Shown: positions 1-14,003 of the stretch, one piece after another
Position numbering within the stretch: position 1 is the first letter of the stretch
Layout: each line of letters begins with the position of its first letter
Program-made: the position numbers and the translations under genes
The notes under the pieces: generated by a model
Seen by the model: the letters and a program-made list of their open reading frames with translations, nothing else
Database searches by the model: none
What the model was told of the DNA's origin: nothing
Assembly (NCBI GenBank): GCA_033239005.1
Contig: BSQZ01000030.1
Coordinates: 3,587,501 to 3,651,500 of the forward strand
Length of the DNA stretch: 64,000 bases
From: Lamellibrachia satsuma
Lineage: Eukaryota; Annelida; Polychaeta; Sabellida; Siboglinidae
Reading direction: 5' to 3'

Positions 1-1900
1 CCGAGGATAAAGCCTTCAACAGCTACACAGCGCCTAATCGGCGCCATATTTAATTAGGCAAATCACCCGTACGAAGCCGTATTGGTTTAATTGAGAATAA
101 AAGCGTTAATGATCGATGTAATCAGAAACCAAAAAAAATCGACAGATGCAAACACCAAATTGAAACAGCAAAGACTGAGTGATAATAACGTCTGTCGTGG
201 GTCGTTCCTGGACTCGGATTTAGCTATGTCGCTGAATCTGAAGATAATATAAACGAGACGGCGATGCTATCGAGCGGTCTATCAAGACAAAGGTATATAG
301 TCTGCCTGCTCGAGTGCTGCGGATACGCGCCCGCAGAGACAGAGACAGGCGGTGATATCTGCTTGCGCCATCGATATGCTTCCGTTTCCCCCAACCAGCG
401 ATCGTATCTCGCCGACAAAAGCGAGATGTCTCCGTGAAAGTTCCACCGCGAGCCCGCTTCTAATCTCGGTCTTACCGACACAATGCAACCCCCGAGTATT
501 GTCGATCGACGGGTTCTAGCCGCAGACTCGGGTTTCGTCGCATGTAAGGAGCACATTGTTGACAAAGTGTTCCCCTTCAACAGTTAGCTAAATGAAATGT
601 ATCGTATTTGACACGTCTTTATGTGGTGTTCGCGCCCGCCGTTTGTATGCGCGCCATTGTGTTCCTTGCCATAACCGGAGACCCGTGGACACCCGTGGAG
701 ACCCGTGGACGTCCGTGCTGGCTGCATGCATAGCGTTGACGGTGCGCCCAGCACGCCACGGTCGGACAGACCAATCGACCATTCCATTGTAGCGCACCAA
801 CAGGACGTTCTTGACGCGCCGCACTCTGAACCGACTGTGCCTCACAGTCGACAGCCACTTCAAGTCACACTTGAAGCGGCTCCACATACAGCGCGACGTG
901 GTCAGGCAGTCCTCGCACACGCACGCATATTGAACCGTCGAACTGGCGGATCGGTAAACGTCTTTCACGTAGGTTCCATGCCGAGACATGTAGCAATCGC
1001 TTTACATCGAATACAACTTATATTCTGACTTTATGGTAGACGCTTCCCGATTCTTGACCTGCCGGACTGACAATGACGCTGGACAGTCCGTTCACAGAAT
1101 GTCGACATTACTCAGGTCTAGGATCCTGACAGTCAACACGTTGGCTCGTCTAGGATCCTGACAGTCAACATGTTGGCTCACTCATCCGGATACTTTCGTT
1201 CGTCCAACAGGAGCTCTTAAGTAGTTTAACGCAAAGCAAAAACAACGCCACGGGCTGACAGAACAAACCCCGTGGCAAACAGTCGAGACCTGGCAAACCT
1301 TGATAAGAGACAATTGCAGCGATAAGGGCGGTTACGTATGATAAGGGCGGTTACGTACGACAAGGCAGTGAACAACGTAGGTATTTCACGTCGATGTCAA
1401 CCACAACGAAAGCTCCTACGTCACGTAAACCACAAACTCCATAATCCAAGTAGCTGTTGCAACCCGACACTGGCGTGTGTCCACCCATACAGCGCGTGTA
1501 GACAAACAAACACCCACAAAGACACCCAAAACGAACCCACCTTTGCGAGGCTATCAACGCTGTACACTGTAAACGTTGCACATGAAACTGTCTATAGCTA
1601 CACCGCGTCTACACACCACGGGCGATCCACACACGCAGATGTTCCCGCGCTGGTATAGTAGATGGCTGTGGTCGTCCTGTATCGCCGTCAGCGTATGTAC
1701 GTCTTGGGCGTCACACGGGTAAACACAACTCAACCGTCTCAGTGACTGTCACACGCTACTCTGCTCGCCCAGGTATGAATGGAGCTCCTTTAAAAGGTAG
1801 GCGGAGCGGGCCGGGTGATTGACAGGCGGCGCGGGGCGTGTGCGGATCGGTCGGTGTCCGTGATCTACGCGCGGTGCGGGCGGCGAGAAGACGACTTGGC
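1..1900. other. Unique sequence, no recognised gene
   Basis: I see no convincing coding region here. The open frames are short and overlap on both strands without family motifs. Two small tandem duplications are visible: about two copies of a 32-bp unit at 1116-1179 (core TCTAGGATCCTGACAGTCAA) and two copies of a 20-bp unit at 1321-1358 (GATAAGGGCGGTTACGTA). A short run of near-repeats built on ACCCGTGGA lies at 680-712. Confidence 0.5.
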
Positions 1901-1904
1901 GACT

Positions 1905-2275
1905 GAGACGAGCAAAACAGAACGACTGAGCAACTAATATGATATGGAGAGAACGACTGAGCAACCGACACGACTGAGCAACTGATATGACGCCGAGAGA
2001 ACGACTGAGCAACCGACACGACTGAGCAACTGATATGACGCCGAGAGAACGACTGAGCAAATGACATGACGCCGAGAGAATGACTGAGCAACCGACACGA
2101 CTGAGCAACTGATATGACGCCGAGAGAACAACTGAGCAACTGATATGACGTGGAGCGAACGACTGAGCAGCTGATCTGACGCTAAAATAATGACTCAGCA
2201 GCTGACATGACGCGGGAGAATGACTGAACAACTGATATGACTGAACAACTGATATGACGATGGAGAACGACCGAG
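1905..2275. repeat. Minisatellite, about 48-bp unit
   Basis: The words CGACTGAGCAACTGATATGA and GCCGAGAGAACGACTGAGCA recur throughout. Consecutive full units around 1995 and 2043 are 48 bp apart. Several units are shortened or diverged toward 2150-2275. The serine-rich minus-strand open frames across it arise from the repeat. Confidence 0.85.
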
Positions 2276-2378
2276 CGGCGTGATGTGTTTCCTTTGCCAA
2301 TTAAGGAAGACTTAAGGGGTCAGACGAATATCCACCAGTGTCGACGGTTGTCTCTTGGACTCCCTATTTTCTAAATCT

Positions 2379-3912
2379 ATATCCAAGTCTTCTTTCCTAC
2401 CCCTATCCCAGTCTTATTTCCTACCCCTATCCCAGTCTTCTTTCCTACCCCTATCCCAGTCTTCTTTCCTACCCCTATCCCAGTCTTCTTTCCTACCCCT
2501 ATCCCAGTCTTCTTTCCTACCCCTATCCCAGTCTTCTTTCCTACCCCTATCCCAGTCTTATTTCCTACCCCTATCCCAGTCTTATTTCCTACCCCTATCC
2601 CAGTCTTATTTCCTACCCATATCCCAGTCTTGTTTCCTACCCATATCCCAGTCTTATTTCCTACCCCTATCCCAGTCTTATTTCCTACCCCTATCCCAGT
2701 CTTATTTCCTACCCCTATCCCAGTCTTATTTCCTACCCATATCCCAGTCTTATTTCCTACCCCTATCCCAGTCTTCTTTCCTACCCCTATCCCAGTCTTC
2801 TTTCCTACCCCTATCCCAGTCTTGTTTCCTACTCATATCCCAGTCTTATTTCCTACCCCTATCCCAGTCTTATTTCCTACCCCTATCCCAGTCTTGTTTC
2901 CTACCCATATCCCAGTCTTGTTTCCTACTCATATCCCAGTCTTATTTCCTACCCCTATCCCAGTCTTCTTTCCTACCCCTATCCCAGTCTTATTTCCTAC
3001 CCATATCCCAGTCTTCTTTCCTACCCCTATCCCAGTCTTCTTTCCTACCCCTATCCCAGTCTTCTTTCCTACCCCTATCCCAGTCTTCTTTCCTACCCCT
3101 ATCCCAGTCTTGTTTCCTACCCATATCCCAGTCTTATTTCCTATCCCTATCCCAGTCTTCTTTCCTACCCCTATCCCAGTCTTATTTCCTACCCCTATCC
3201 CAGTCTTCTTTCCTACCCCTATCCCAGTCTTATTTCCTACCCCTATCCCAGTCTTCTTTCCTACCCCTATCCCAGTCTTATTTCCTACCCCTATCCCAGT
3301 CTTATTTCCTACCCCTATCCCAGTCTTGTTTCCTACCCCTATCCCAGTCTTGTTTCCTACCCATATCCCAGTCTTGTTTCCTACCCCTATCCCAGTCTTG
3401 TTTCCTACCCATATCCCAGTCTTGTTTCCTACCCATATCCCAGTCTTGTTTCCTACTCATATCCCAGTCTTGTTTCCTACCCCTATCCCAGTCTTGTTTC
3501 CTACCCCTATCCCAGTCTTATTTCCTACCCCTATCCCAGTCTTGTTTCCTACCCATATCCCAGTCTTATTTCCTACCCCTATCCCAGTCTTGTTTCCTAC
3601 CCCTATCCCAGTCTTATTTCCTACCCCTATCCCAGTCTTGTTTCCTACCCATATCCCAGTCTTATTTCCTACCCCTATCCCAGTCTTATTTCCTACCCCT
3701 ATCCCAGTCTTCTTTCCTACCCATATCCCAGTCTTATTTCCTACCCCTATCCCAGTCTTCTTTCCTACCCCTATCCCAGTCTTCTTTCCTACCCATATCT
3801 CAGTCTTATTTCCTACCCCTATCCCAGTCTTATTTACTACCCCTATCCCAGTCTTATTTCCTACCCCTATCCCAGTCTTATTTCCTACCCCTATCCCAGT
3901 CTTGTTTCCTAC
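2379..3912. repeat. 24-bp tandem array, about 64 copies
   Basis: Near-perfect repeats of a 24-bp pyrimidine-rich unit with core CCTACCCCTATCCCAGTCTT. Variation is confined mainly to two positions: CTT(A/C/G)TT between cores, and CCC(C/A)TAT inside the core. The unit is a multiple of three and has no stop in any + frame, so all three + frames stay open as SYPYPSLI-type repeats. I do not regard them as genes. Confidence 0.97.
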
Positions 3913-4360
3913 AACGGATGCACTGTATCTTACTATACGTTCGTTACAACGGGTGCACTGTATCTTACTATACGTTCGTTACAACGGGTGCACTGTATCT
4001 TACTATACGTTCGTTACAACGGGTGCACTGTATCTTACTATACGTTCGTTACAACGGGTGCACTGTATGTTACTATACGTTCTTTACAACGGGTGCACTG
4101 TATCTTACTATACGTTCGTTACAACGGGTGCACTGTATGTTACTATACGTTCGTTACAACGGGTGCACTGTATCTTACTATACGTTCGTTACAACGGGTG
4201 CACTGTATCTTACTATACGTTCGTTACAACGGGTGCACTGTATCTTACTATACGTTCGTTACAACGGGTGCACTGTATCTTACTATACGTTCGTTACAAC
4301 GGGTGCACTGTATCTTACTATACGTTCGTTACAACGGGTGCACTGTATCTTACTATACGG
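3913..4360. repeat. 35-bp tandem array, about 13 copies
   Basis: The unit has cores ACAACGGGTGCACTGTATCT and TACTATACGTTCGTT. It starts directly at the end of the 24-bp array with no spacer, since both share the tract TTTCCTAC-A at the joint. Copies differ at single sites only (TATCTT versus TATGTT; TTCGTT versus TTCTTT). Confidence 0.97.
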
Positions 4361-4973
4361 ACCAAAGTGGAAATGAAACATCGCCGGCAACCTCTAAATA
4401 CCATAAATACCATTGTATTACACTAGTATTTGGCCAGCATCATGGTTTTCTAATTAAGGATGCAACAAACTGAGAGAATGCCCTAATTGAAAGAACACAG
4501 TTGATTATAAATACAATTGAAAGCAAAACAGTTAATATATAATTCGTGCGATTCAGGGGATCTAAGGCGAGGCGGTGGGAAGCGAGTTCACGGGACTGAC
4601 TGAATCGGTGGGAACTACACATCCGTGTGGTGCAATGGGTTGAAATGGAAGAGGGCGGGTGGCCGGGAAACTCAGAGCTGAGTGCTACGGACGTCCTCAC
4701 CAGTATAATAAAAAACAAACTGTTTTATATATCAAAAGTAACTCGTTCAAATACGTCCAGTTGCCAGCTGTCACCTTTGACCTGTGCATCCGACACGGAG
4801 ACTTTGAGTAATGGGACGCTGACTAATGGGCGGGAAGCGAGGTCAACTGTTGCAATGAGAATTCACAGAAGGTGGTTATTGCTGCTGATCATCTGGAAGA
4901 AGTTATGAACGGTATTGGCAATGCTGAGTATTATCAGGAAAGAGAAAGTCGATAGTGGAGCGCGAAGGCGTAA
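4361..4973. other. Unique sequence, no recognised gene
   Basis: Open frames of about 92 codons exist on both strands, but none shows a family motif or splice context that I can support. Confidence 0.4.
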
Positions 4974-5306
4974 CATGGACTCTGACGTCGCGGTTTTATT
5001 TGACGACAATGGCCAGCTTCCTTTACCGCCGTCACGTCAACGAGACACTGTTATCACGGAGTATATCGAGATATGTCATCAAAGCTGTCCACGTACTCAT
5101 CTTCATCACATCTCAACAAAGGAGACACACTGGCGAATATTCATCATATCTATATCACCTTCCATCGAATCATGACCACACATCCGATGTCTCCGATATG
5201 ACGTTGGATGTCTGTCTGTCTGTCGCCAGTGAGGCGTCAGTGGTTAGGAAACCGACTCTTATTCAAGAGGTTCGGGTTTCCACTCATCTTGCCGCCGTAT
5301 ATCGAT
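4974..5306 (+). mobile_element. Dispersed repeat with tRNA-like SINE head (copy 1)
   Basis: This stretch of about 330 bp is repeated in inverted orientation at 12612-12944 with only scattered substitutions. Near its end, around 5226-5290, is a tRNA-like segment. It has a box-A-like GGCGTCAGTGGTTAGGAAAC and a box-B-like GGTTCGGGTTTCCAC at the spacing expected of an RNA polymerase III internal promoter. The 3' body seen in the other copy is missing, because the 38-bp array starts at the break. Frames here encode two overlapping polypeptides shared by both copies, which reflects the duplication and not a gene. Confidence 0.6.
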
Positions 5307-5587
5307 TGGACTGGACAGGGCTGACTAGGCGCTTTAATTGGTCACGGACTGGACAGGGCTGACTAGGCGCTTAAATTGGTCACGGACTGGACAGGGCTGA
5401 CTAGGCGCTTTAATTGGTCACGGACTGGACAGGGCTGACTAGGCGCTTTAATTGGTCACGGACTGGACAGGGCTGACTAGGCGCTTTAATTGGTCACGGA
5501 CTGGACAGGGCTGACTAGATGCTTTAATTGGTCACGGACTGGACAGGGCTGACTAGGCGCTTTAATTGGTCACGGACTGGACAGGGC
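5307..5587. repeat. 38-bp tandem array, about 7.5 copies
   Basis: The unit contains GGACTGGACAGGGCTGACTA and GGCGCTTTAATTGGTCAC. Copies are nearly identical (one has GATGC for GGCGC). It abuts the truncated SINE-like element. Confidence 0.95.
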
Positions 5588-6207
5588 GCAACATAAGAAC
5601 TTTCCTTTATTTGTCAACGACCACCGATGTACAATGTACAATGTACAAAGTACAATGTACAAAGTACGCGGGCAACATTCTCTAAGTGAGCCTCCGCAGT
5701 TAATTGGTTCGCCCGACTCGTCTTACAATCATTTCGCGAAAAAACAAACGTATCTAGATCCACTAAAGCAACTCGTTTATACAAACCTGTTGTTTAGTTT
5801 TGTTGGATTCATCGATCAAACTGGTAAATTGTTTTTGACTCGGTCCAATAAAAATCCGGCGAAAGAAAGACAAAAGTGGTCTGGCCATGTGTAAAAGGAG
5901 TGAGTATGTAAAACGGGCAGGATCAGCGGTCAAAAGTCAAAAGTCAAGCAAACGAATATCAAAGACCACATTGACAACAGCCATGAAGTCAAGAAAATCG
6001 ATCTACTACAGCCACATGTGGAAACGCATCTACTAAATCCAATTCTTAAACAAACACGAGAAATACTAGACGTGTCACCAAAAGGCGCCCGAATAGCATT
6101 ATAATAGATTGGTTGCAGAAAGACTTGGTGCAATATTCGTGTAAGAGGAAGCTGGATAATGAATGTAAACGTTCTACAACTTGAGTGGGCAGCCGTCTGC
6201 ACCTACA
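5588..6207. other. Unique sequence, no recognised gene
   Basis: Apart from a short run of TACAATGTACAAAG repeats at 5628-5668, I see nothing in this stretch that supports a gene. Confidence 0.4.
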
Positions 6208-6292
6208 ACCCTTCCGCCCTTCCGCCCTTCCGCCATTCCGCTCTTCCGCCCTTCCGCCCTTCCGCCCTTCCGCCCTTCCGCTCTTCCGCCCT
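6208..6292. repeat. 8-bp microsatellite CCCTTCCG
   Basis: About ten copies of an 8-bp pyrimidine-rich unit, with CCATTCCG and CTCTTCCG variants. Confidence 0.9.
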
Positions 6293-6540
6293 GGGACGAT
6301 CTACTGCCAATCATGAATGCAGTATAGTTCTCTTGCAAGTTGCCTCGACCTTGTTACCGTCTCTTCAGCTTGTTGTCCAGTTAAACCCCTCTCGAGCGGC
6401 TAACTTCCTTACGAGAGCCAATCCACTCCGTACACGAGTGATGCAATCGAGATGAAGGTAAGAATTGAACGACAAACGTCTCTTCAAAGTCCAGTCGTTG
6501 AGTGTCTTTAACCGCTAACGTGTACAAGGCTGTCAACCAC
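6293..6540. other. Unique sequence, no recognised gene
   Basis: No gene, RNA or repeat that I can support. Confidence 0.35.
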
Positions 6541-6765
6541 CGTGAACACAACCTGGTGTGAACACATTCTTGAGTGAACATATTCTTGTGTGAACACATT
6601 CTTATGTGTCATCACCTTGTGTGAACACAATCTTGTGTGAATAACTTATTGTGTGAACACATTCTTGTGTGAATAACACCTTGTGTGAACACATTCTTGT
6701 GTGAACACATTCTTGTGTGAAAACACCTTGTGTGAACAACTCCTTGTCTAAACACGTTCTTGCTT
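6541..6765. repeat. 16-17-bp minisatellite (TGTGAACACATTCTTG)
   Basis: About 13 imperfect copies of TGTGAACACATTCTTG, with variants such as TGTGAATAACTTATTG and TGTGAACACACCTTG. Unit length drifts between 15 and 19 bp. Confidence 0.85.
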
Positions 6766-7011
6766 CTGCTGCCTCTCCACAAGCACCGGTCAAACACGTT
6801 TTGTATTAATGTTTCGGTTTGTCGTTTTGTTTGTCCCAAAGAAGCAGAACATTTACGAATGATATCGCAGAATATCTACACGACATAATAAGGCACCCTC
6901 CTTCACATCACCAACGTCTTTGTCCCTGTCACTGCTCAGCGGTGACCGTTGCTGCTTACTCGTGACCCCAGAACATATCTGCATTTCTAGTCACTTGCCA
7001 TGGCAGCCAGT

Positions 7012-7068
7012 GTTGCATCTAATACATTATGTTGCATCTAATACATTATGTTGCATCTAATACATTAT
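7012..7068. repeat. 19-bp unit, three copies
   Basis: Three perfect copies of TGTTGCATCTAATACATTA. Confidence 0.9.
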
Positions 7069-7156
7069 GCTTCACCAAAGTACACGAATGCTGTGGTATC
7101 GAAATGTAGTGTTGAAGGGCATCCCATGCATCACTTATAACAACGTACCACGTTTC

Positions 7157-7486
<330 letters not shown>

Positions 7487-7499
7487 CTACCTATATAAA

Positions 7500-8138
7500 G
7501 GTTTCTATGCATGATAATGTTTTTGTTTTGTATTGGTATATGCACATATAACGCATCATGTTGCTATATTATATAAGGCAATGTATGATTCTGATGGACA
7601 AATATGTTATAGATACAAGCCTTTATATAGGTAGTAACTTATTTACATCTTCGTTATTGCTTGGTAGTAATTTTCGCTTAAATGTAAATTTAGATCTGTA
7701 TCTTTATTAAACAAGACATATCAAGTAGAGCACCAACGCGAACGGAGGTAGCGACCAAGTTGGGATAGTTGCCAACTTGGGGGAACGATGACATCGGCCT
7801 TGAAACACAGATTATACTTCGTTGACACCAGACTGACCAGATGCCTAACAAGCCGTGCGACTGAAATGATAAGTACTGGACATGTGGGGTGATTACACGA
7901 ACCCCGCTGAGACTTGGCAGAGGAACAAGTGTCGCCAAGTATAGACAGTGCTGCCAGAAAACTCTCAAACAGCGACACACTCAATAAAACACGCAGACAA
8001 CCATGCAATGCTTATCTTACGGCGCAACTTTACGACGACATGACGTCGTTAAAGTGTAATAAATATGCGTGTGCTCCAGGCTCGGTTAAAATACGATCGG
8101 TTGAAGATATACAGTGCACCGGTCTAATACATTTCATT
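7500..8138. other. Unique AT-rich sequence
   Basis: No recognised gene. A 20-bp segment close to TATATAAAGGTTTCTATGCA at the right edge of the (TA)n tract has a rough inverted counterpart near 7615-7635 (CCTTTATATAGGTAGTA). Confidence 0.3.
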
Positions 8139-8633
<495 letters not shown>

Positions 8634-8639
8634 ATATAT

Positions 8640-8875
8640 TCAAAACGCTTTACCATTTAACCCCTGGCAGACCTGTTCATTCCAAAGCCATCTCGACTTC
8701 TCTGGGAAGCGTTCAGCCACGCGGCAAATAATGCGCAAAGACTATTCGTTCACATATCCACCTCTGTATAGATCTGAGTGAACTTCGAAGCTTCGAGACG
8801 GCATCAAGAGAAAGCTAGCCCGGGTTCTCTCCATTGAGAGTCCCGTGTTCTATAACCGCTGCGCTACCGCGCCCC
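8640..8875 (-). mobile_element. tRNA-derived SINE, nearly full length
   Basis: Read on the minus strand, it begins GGGGCGCGGTAGCGCAGCGG. That is a tRNA-like 5' end with box A TAGCGCAGCGGTTA, followed by an anticodon-arm-like segment with GGGACTC and a degenerate box B near 8815-8825. The remaining body contains GTGGCTGAACGCTTCCCAGA and GAATGAACAGGTCTGCCAGG, which recur with substitutions on the minus strand at 12441-12530. The 3' end runs into a (TA)n tract. The tRNA-like head suggests a SINE moved by a partner LINE. The body match makes a dispersed family certain; the exact ends are less so. Confidence 0.7.
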
Positions 8876-10237
<1,362 letters not shown>

Positions 10238-10474
10238 TCAAATCGTTCTCGTAAAGCGCGAAGCTTGTCTAGTGAGGTATATACACCAGTATTCATCATC
10301 GCAATGCAGCTTGCACCTGCCGATGTCAGCATTACCATAACCCGTGGCCATGTCGTCATCCCTGACTCTAAAAAGCCTTCTTAAATTTGATATTTTCGCT
10401 TTTCTCATTTCAGATTCATTTCGCAAAAACAAACAGAACCTATCTGGCATCCTCTGTGACTTGCAGGCTCGTTA

Positions 10475-10860
10475 GTGCAAATTTGTCAGTGGTCCGGCTG
10501 TATGTATTATAGCATACGGTCATTCACGTTTGCCAGTGGTCCGGCTGTATGTACTATAGCATACGGTCATTCACGTTTGTCAGTGGTCCGGCTGTATGTA
10601 CTATAGCATACGGTCATTCACGTTTGCCAGTGGTCCGGCTGTATGTACTATAGCATACGGTCATTCACGTTTGTCAGTGGTCCGGCTGTATGTACTATAG
10701 CATACGGTCATTCACGTTTGTCAGTGGTCCGGCTGTATGTATTATAGCATACGGTCATTCACGTTTGCCAGTGGTCCGGCTGTATGTACTATAGCATACG
10801 GTCATTCACGTTTGTCAGTGGTCCGGCTCTGTGTACTATAGCATAAGGCCATTCACGTTT
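10475..10860. repeat. 47-bp tandem array, about 8 copies
   Basis: The unit contains CAGTGGTCCGGCTGTATGTA and CTATAGCATACGGTCATTCA. Each unit holds the near-palindrome GTATGTACTATAGCATAC. The last copy is the most diverged, as is common at array edges. Confidence 0.95.
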
Positions 10861-10934
10861 TCGCAGGTTGCATCATATCTCGATTAAAGTCAATTCTGTC
10901 GAAGATGTTAACTAAAGTAGGCAATCTACTCGTT

Positions 10935-11440
10935 CATACACACTACAACTCATTTATACACACTACAACTCATTTATACACACTACAACTCATTCATACA
11001 CACTACAACTCATTCATACACACACTACAACTCATTCATACACACACACTACAACTCATTCATACACACACTACAACTCATTCATACACACACACTACAA
11101 CTCGTTCATAGACACATTAAAACTCATTCATACACACATTACAACTCATTCATACACATACTACAAATCATTCATAGACACACACTACAACTCATTCATA
11201 CACACATTACAACTCATTCATACACACATTACAACACATTCATACACACATTACAACTCATTCATACACACCTTATAACTCATTCATACACACGTTACAA
11301 CTCATTCATACACACATTACAACTCATTCATACACACATTACAACTCATCCATACACACATTACAGCTCATTCGTACATACATTACAACTCATTCATTCA
11401 CACATTACAACTCATTCATACACACATTACACTACAACTT
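10935..11440. repeat. About 19-bp minisatellite (ACTCATTCATACACACA)
   Basis: About 26 imperfect copies of CATACACACATTACAACTCA-type units. Length varies by 2-bp steps in the CACA tract, which suggests slippage nested inside unit-level duplication. Confidence 0.9.
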
Positions 11441-11702
11441 TTACCACCCCTGATTCTCCTCGGGTCATATCAACTGAGGAGGAAGTTTTGAAACATATTT
11501 CAGATTAAAAAAAATGATTGGAAGACCGGAAACATATGTTGTACTGGCAGACGGAATGGAAAGCAACTTGCGGCGACAGAAGTTGTTCATCTGTCGAACA
11601 ACGTCACCCGGTCGCGCCACGGTCGCACGACGCGGTCCCATCCTCGCTATGACAGTTGATACAAGCCACATCCACCGCGACAAAGACGTTTCCGATGACA
11701 CA

Positions 11703-11773
11703 CCGCACCCACCCCCCCATCCGCCGCACCCCCCGCACCCCCCCGCACCCCCCGCACCCCCCCGCACCCATCC
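11703..11773. repeat. CCGCACCCCC low-complexity tract
   Basis: A C-rich tract with repeated CCGCACCCCC. The G-rich strand (minus) has several runs of four to six G and could form a G-quadruplex. Confidence 0.8.
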
Positions 11774-11984
11774 TCCACCTGACACGGTTGTTTGCGGACA
11801 ATGTCTGATAATCCACGACGTAGCCATCGGTGTCTCTCAATCTTCCATCCACCGGCGATTGTCAACGCCGTATATGTTGTCCTTGGATTCGGAGTTAGTC
11901 ACGCAATGCCTGATTATTTCTGGTGTTTGTGCTATTTCTTCCTGCGATAAAGACGCAGACTAACAAACGTAATTTTGATCGAAG

Positions 11985-12075
11985 TATTTGACAGGAATCG
12001 CTGTTGTTGTAGCTATAAGTAAACATTACATCAGTAACTCACAGGTATCGCTGTTGTAGCTATAAGTAAACAGTA
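11985..12075. repeat. Two-copy tandem duplication, about 50 bp
   Basis: CTGTTGTAGCTATAAGTAAA and its flanks occur twice, at about 12003 and 12048, with a 3-bp GTT length difference. Confidence 0.75.
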
Positions 12076-12440
12076 TCACATTTCGCTAAAACTCGACGGA
12101 TTTTATCGTCAGATAATAAAACCGCAGACCCACTGTCGTTGGTTCGTGCAAATATCGCCGAGTCGGAGATCACAGAAAGATGTTCATCGTGTGCAGTGAC
12201 GCGTGAACACAATGCGGCTTATCGGAAGTCGCGTGTGTCTCTTAAAATGCGGCTACAGGAATCCGTCGTATATATGTCATTAATTGTGTTTACAAACTGC
12301 GGTTTCCTGAGCAATTTCTATAAAACACGGCGCCACCATGTGGTATACTTAAGTACAAAGTCAATTCAACTAAATTAGTTATAAACGTAAGTTCTAACAT
12401 ATCACAGTATCCGGTCGTTGGGACCGCACGTTACGCCTGA
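12076..12440. other. Unique sequence, no recognised gene
   Basis: A 79-codon + frame (12139-12378) has no recognisable features. Confidence 0.3.
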
Positions 12441-12944
12441 CAGACCTGTTCATTCAAACACCAACTCAACTTCTATGGGAAGCATTCAGCCACACAATTA
12501 CTGCGCGAAGACTACTCGTTCACATATATCCATCACTGTCTATAGCCTGATATTCATTTATACAACCGAATGAACTGGAGCAACGCGGTGAGAACGAAAT
12601 GGCCCAACCATCGATATACGGCGGCAAGATGAGTGGAAACCCGAACCTCTTGAAAAAGAGTCGGTTTCCTAACCACTGACGCCTCACTGGCGACAGACAG
12701 ACATACATCCAACGTCATATCGGAGACATCGGATGTGTGGTCATGATTCGATGGAAGGTGATATAGATATGATGAATATTCGCCAGTGTGTCTCCTTTGT
12801 TGAGATGTGATGAAGATGAGTACGTGGACAGCTTTGATGACATATCTCGATATACTCCGTGATAACAGTGTCTCGTTGACGTGACGGCGGTAAAGGGAGC
12901 TGGCCATTGTCGTCAAATAAAACCGCGACGTCAGATTCCATGTT
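12441..12944 (-). mobile_element. Composite dispersed element with tRNA-like SINE (copy 2)
   Basis: On the minus strand the order is as follows. First comes a segment of about 220 bp shared with 4974-5225. Next is a tRNA-like head at about 12700-12635, with box-A-like GGCGTCAGTGGTTAGGAAAC and box-B-like GGTTCGGGTTTCCAC. Last is a body whose end (12530-12441) matches the body end of the SINE at 8640-8765 (shared GAATGAACAGGTCTG). This is the most complete copy here. The SINE may start at the tRNA-like head, with the upstream segment being flanking DNA duplicated together with it. Confidence 0.65.
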
Positions 12945-13183
12945 TTGTGGGCGTTCAAACACGAGTTATTGTCAACCCATTTGTATGAACGTGTGCACGC
13001 ATGCATGCTTGGTGCATAACGTGCATGCTGTAATTTGTCTACTCGTTGCTAGGTTTTATTCGTCAATAATACACAACGAACTATTATATTAAAAAACCGA
13101 TTTCAGGCAAAACATTTTTTACTTAATTACTCGACCTCTATCCCGCTAATTATAACGTTTATTGCCAATGGCAATGTCAATAT
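12945..13183. other. Unique AT-rich sequence
   Basis: No recognised feature. Confidence 0.3.
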
Positions 13184-13430
13184 GTATATAGGTGGCGGAG
13201 TGGTTGGTGGATGGCGAATTGGTTGGAGGGTGGCGGAATGGACGGCGGGTGGTGAGGTGGTTGGCGGGTGGCGAGGTGGTTGATGGGTAGCGTGTCGTTG
13301 GTGGGTGGCGGTGTGGTTGCTGGGTGGCGAGGTGGTTGATGGGTGGCGGTGTGGTTGCTGGGTGGCGGTGTGGTTGGTGTGTGGCGAGGTGGTTGCTGGG
13401 TGGCGGTGTAGTTGGTGTGTGGCAAGGGAG
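13184..13430. repeat. GGTGG-rich minisatellite
   Basis: Imperfect repeats built from GGTGGTTGGCGGGTGGCGA and GGTGGTTGCTGGGTGGCG. Unit length varies (9-10 bp and multiples). The + strand is strongly G-rich. Confidence 0.85.
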
Positions 13431-13608
13431 GACAGGCGATGTGACCGGCAGACAGACGCCAGTGACTTCCGTCGAGTCAGTCAGTCGTGGGAGAGTCTCA
13501 CAGAGAAGCGTATTTTTTTTAACAGATATCAATCTGGCTGCGTGATTTAACAAGATTAACAACTCGATATTTAACGGTGTTCTGCAAAAACTGGAAATGT
13601 CTCAATGA

Positions 13609-14003
13609 GGCGGGCGGGCGGTCGGTCGGTCGGTCGGTCGGTCGGTCGGTCGGTCGGGCGGGCGGGCGGGCGGGCGGGCGGGCGGGCGGTCGGGCGGTCG
13701 GGCGGGCGGTCGGTCGGGCGGGCGGGCGGGCGGGCGGGCGGGCGGGCGGGCGGGCGGGCGGGCGGGCGGGCGGGCGGGCGGGCGGGCGGGCGGGCGGGCG
13801 GGCGGGCGGGCGGGCGGGCGGGCGGGCGGGCGGGCGGGCGGGCGGGCGGGCGGGCGGGCGGGCGGGCGGGCGGGCGGGCGGGCGGGCGGGCGGGCGGGCG
13901 GGCGGGCGGGCGGGCGGGCGGGCGGGCGGGCGGGCGGGCGGGCGGGCGGGCGGGCGGGCGGGCGGGCGGGCGGGCGGGCGGGCGGGCGGGCGGGCGGGCG
14001 GGC
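13609..14003. repeat. (GGGC)n tetranucleotide array, about 395 bp
   Basis: It starts with a GGTC-rich sector (about 13619-13720) and becomes pure GGGC from about 13725 to 14003. The + strand has regularly spaced G-runs, so G-quadruplex formation is plausible. RAGG and PPAR open frames are artefacts. Confidence 0.98.

Noticed and set aside
2338..4473. Three overlapping + frames of about 600-710 codons
   Set aside because: They are the three readings of the 24-bp and 35-bp arrays. All three being open at once is the mark of a stop-free repeat, not of coding selection.
4974..5306. Overlapping frames (MDSDVAVLFDDNGQLP and others) present in two genomic copies
   Set aside because: Conservation between the two copies is explained by recent duplication of a SINE-containing element. 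Two frames are conserved equally, which argues against coding selection.
8815..8875. Functional tRNA gene
   Set aside because: The head has a good box A, but box B is degenerate, the acceptor stem is not closed, and the sequence continues into a SINE body.
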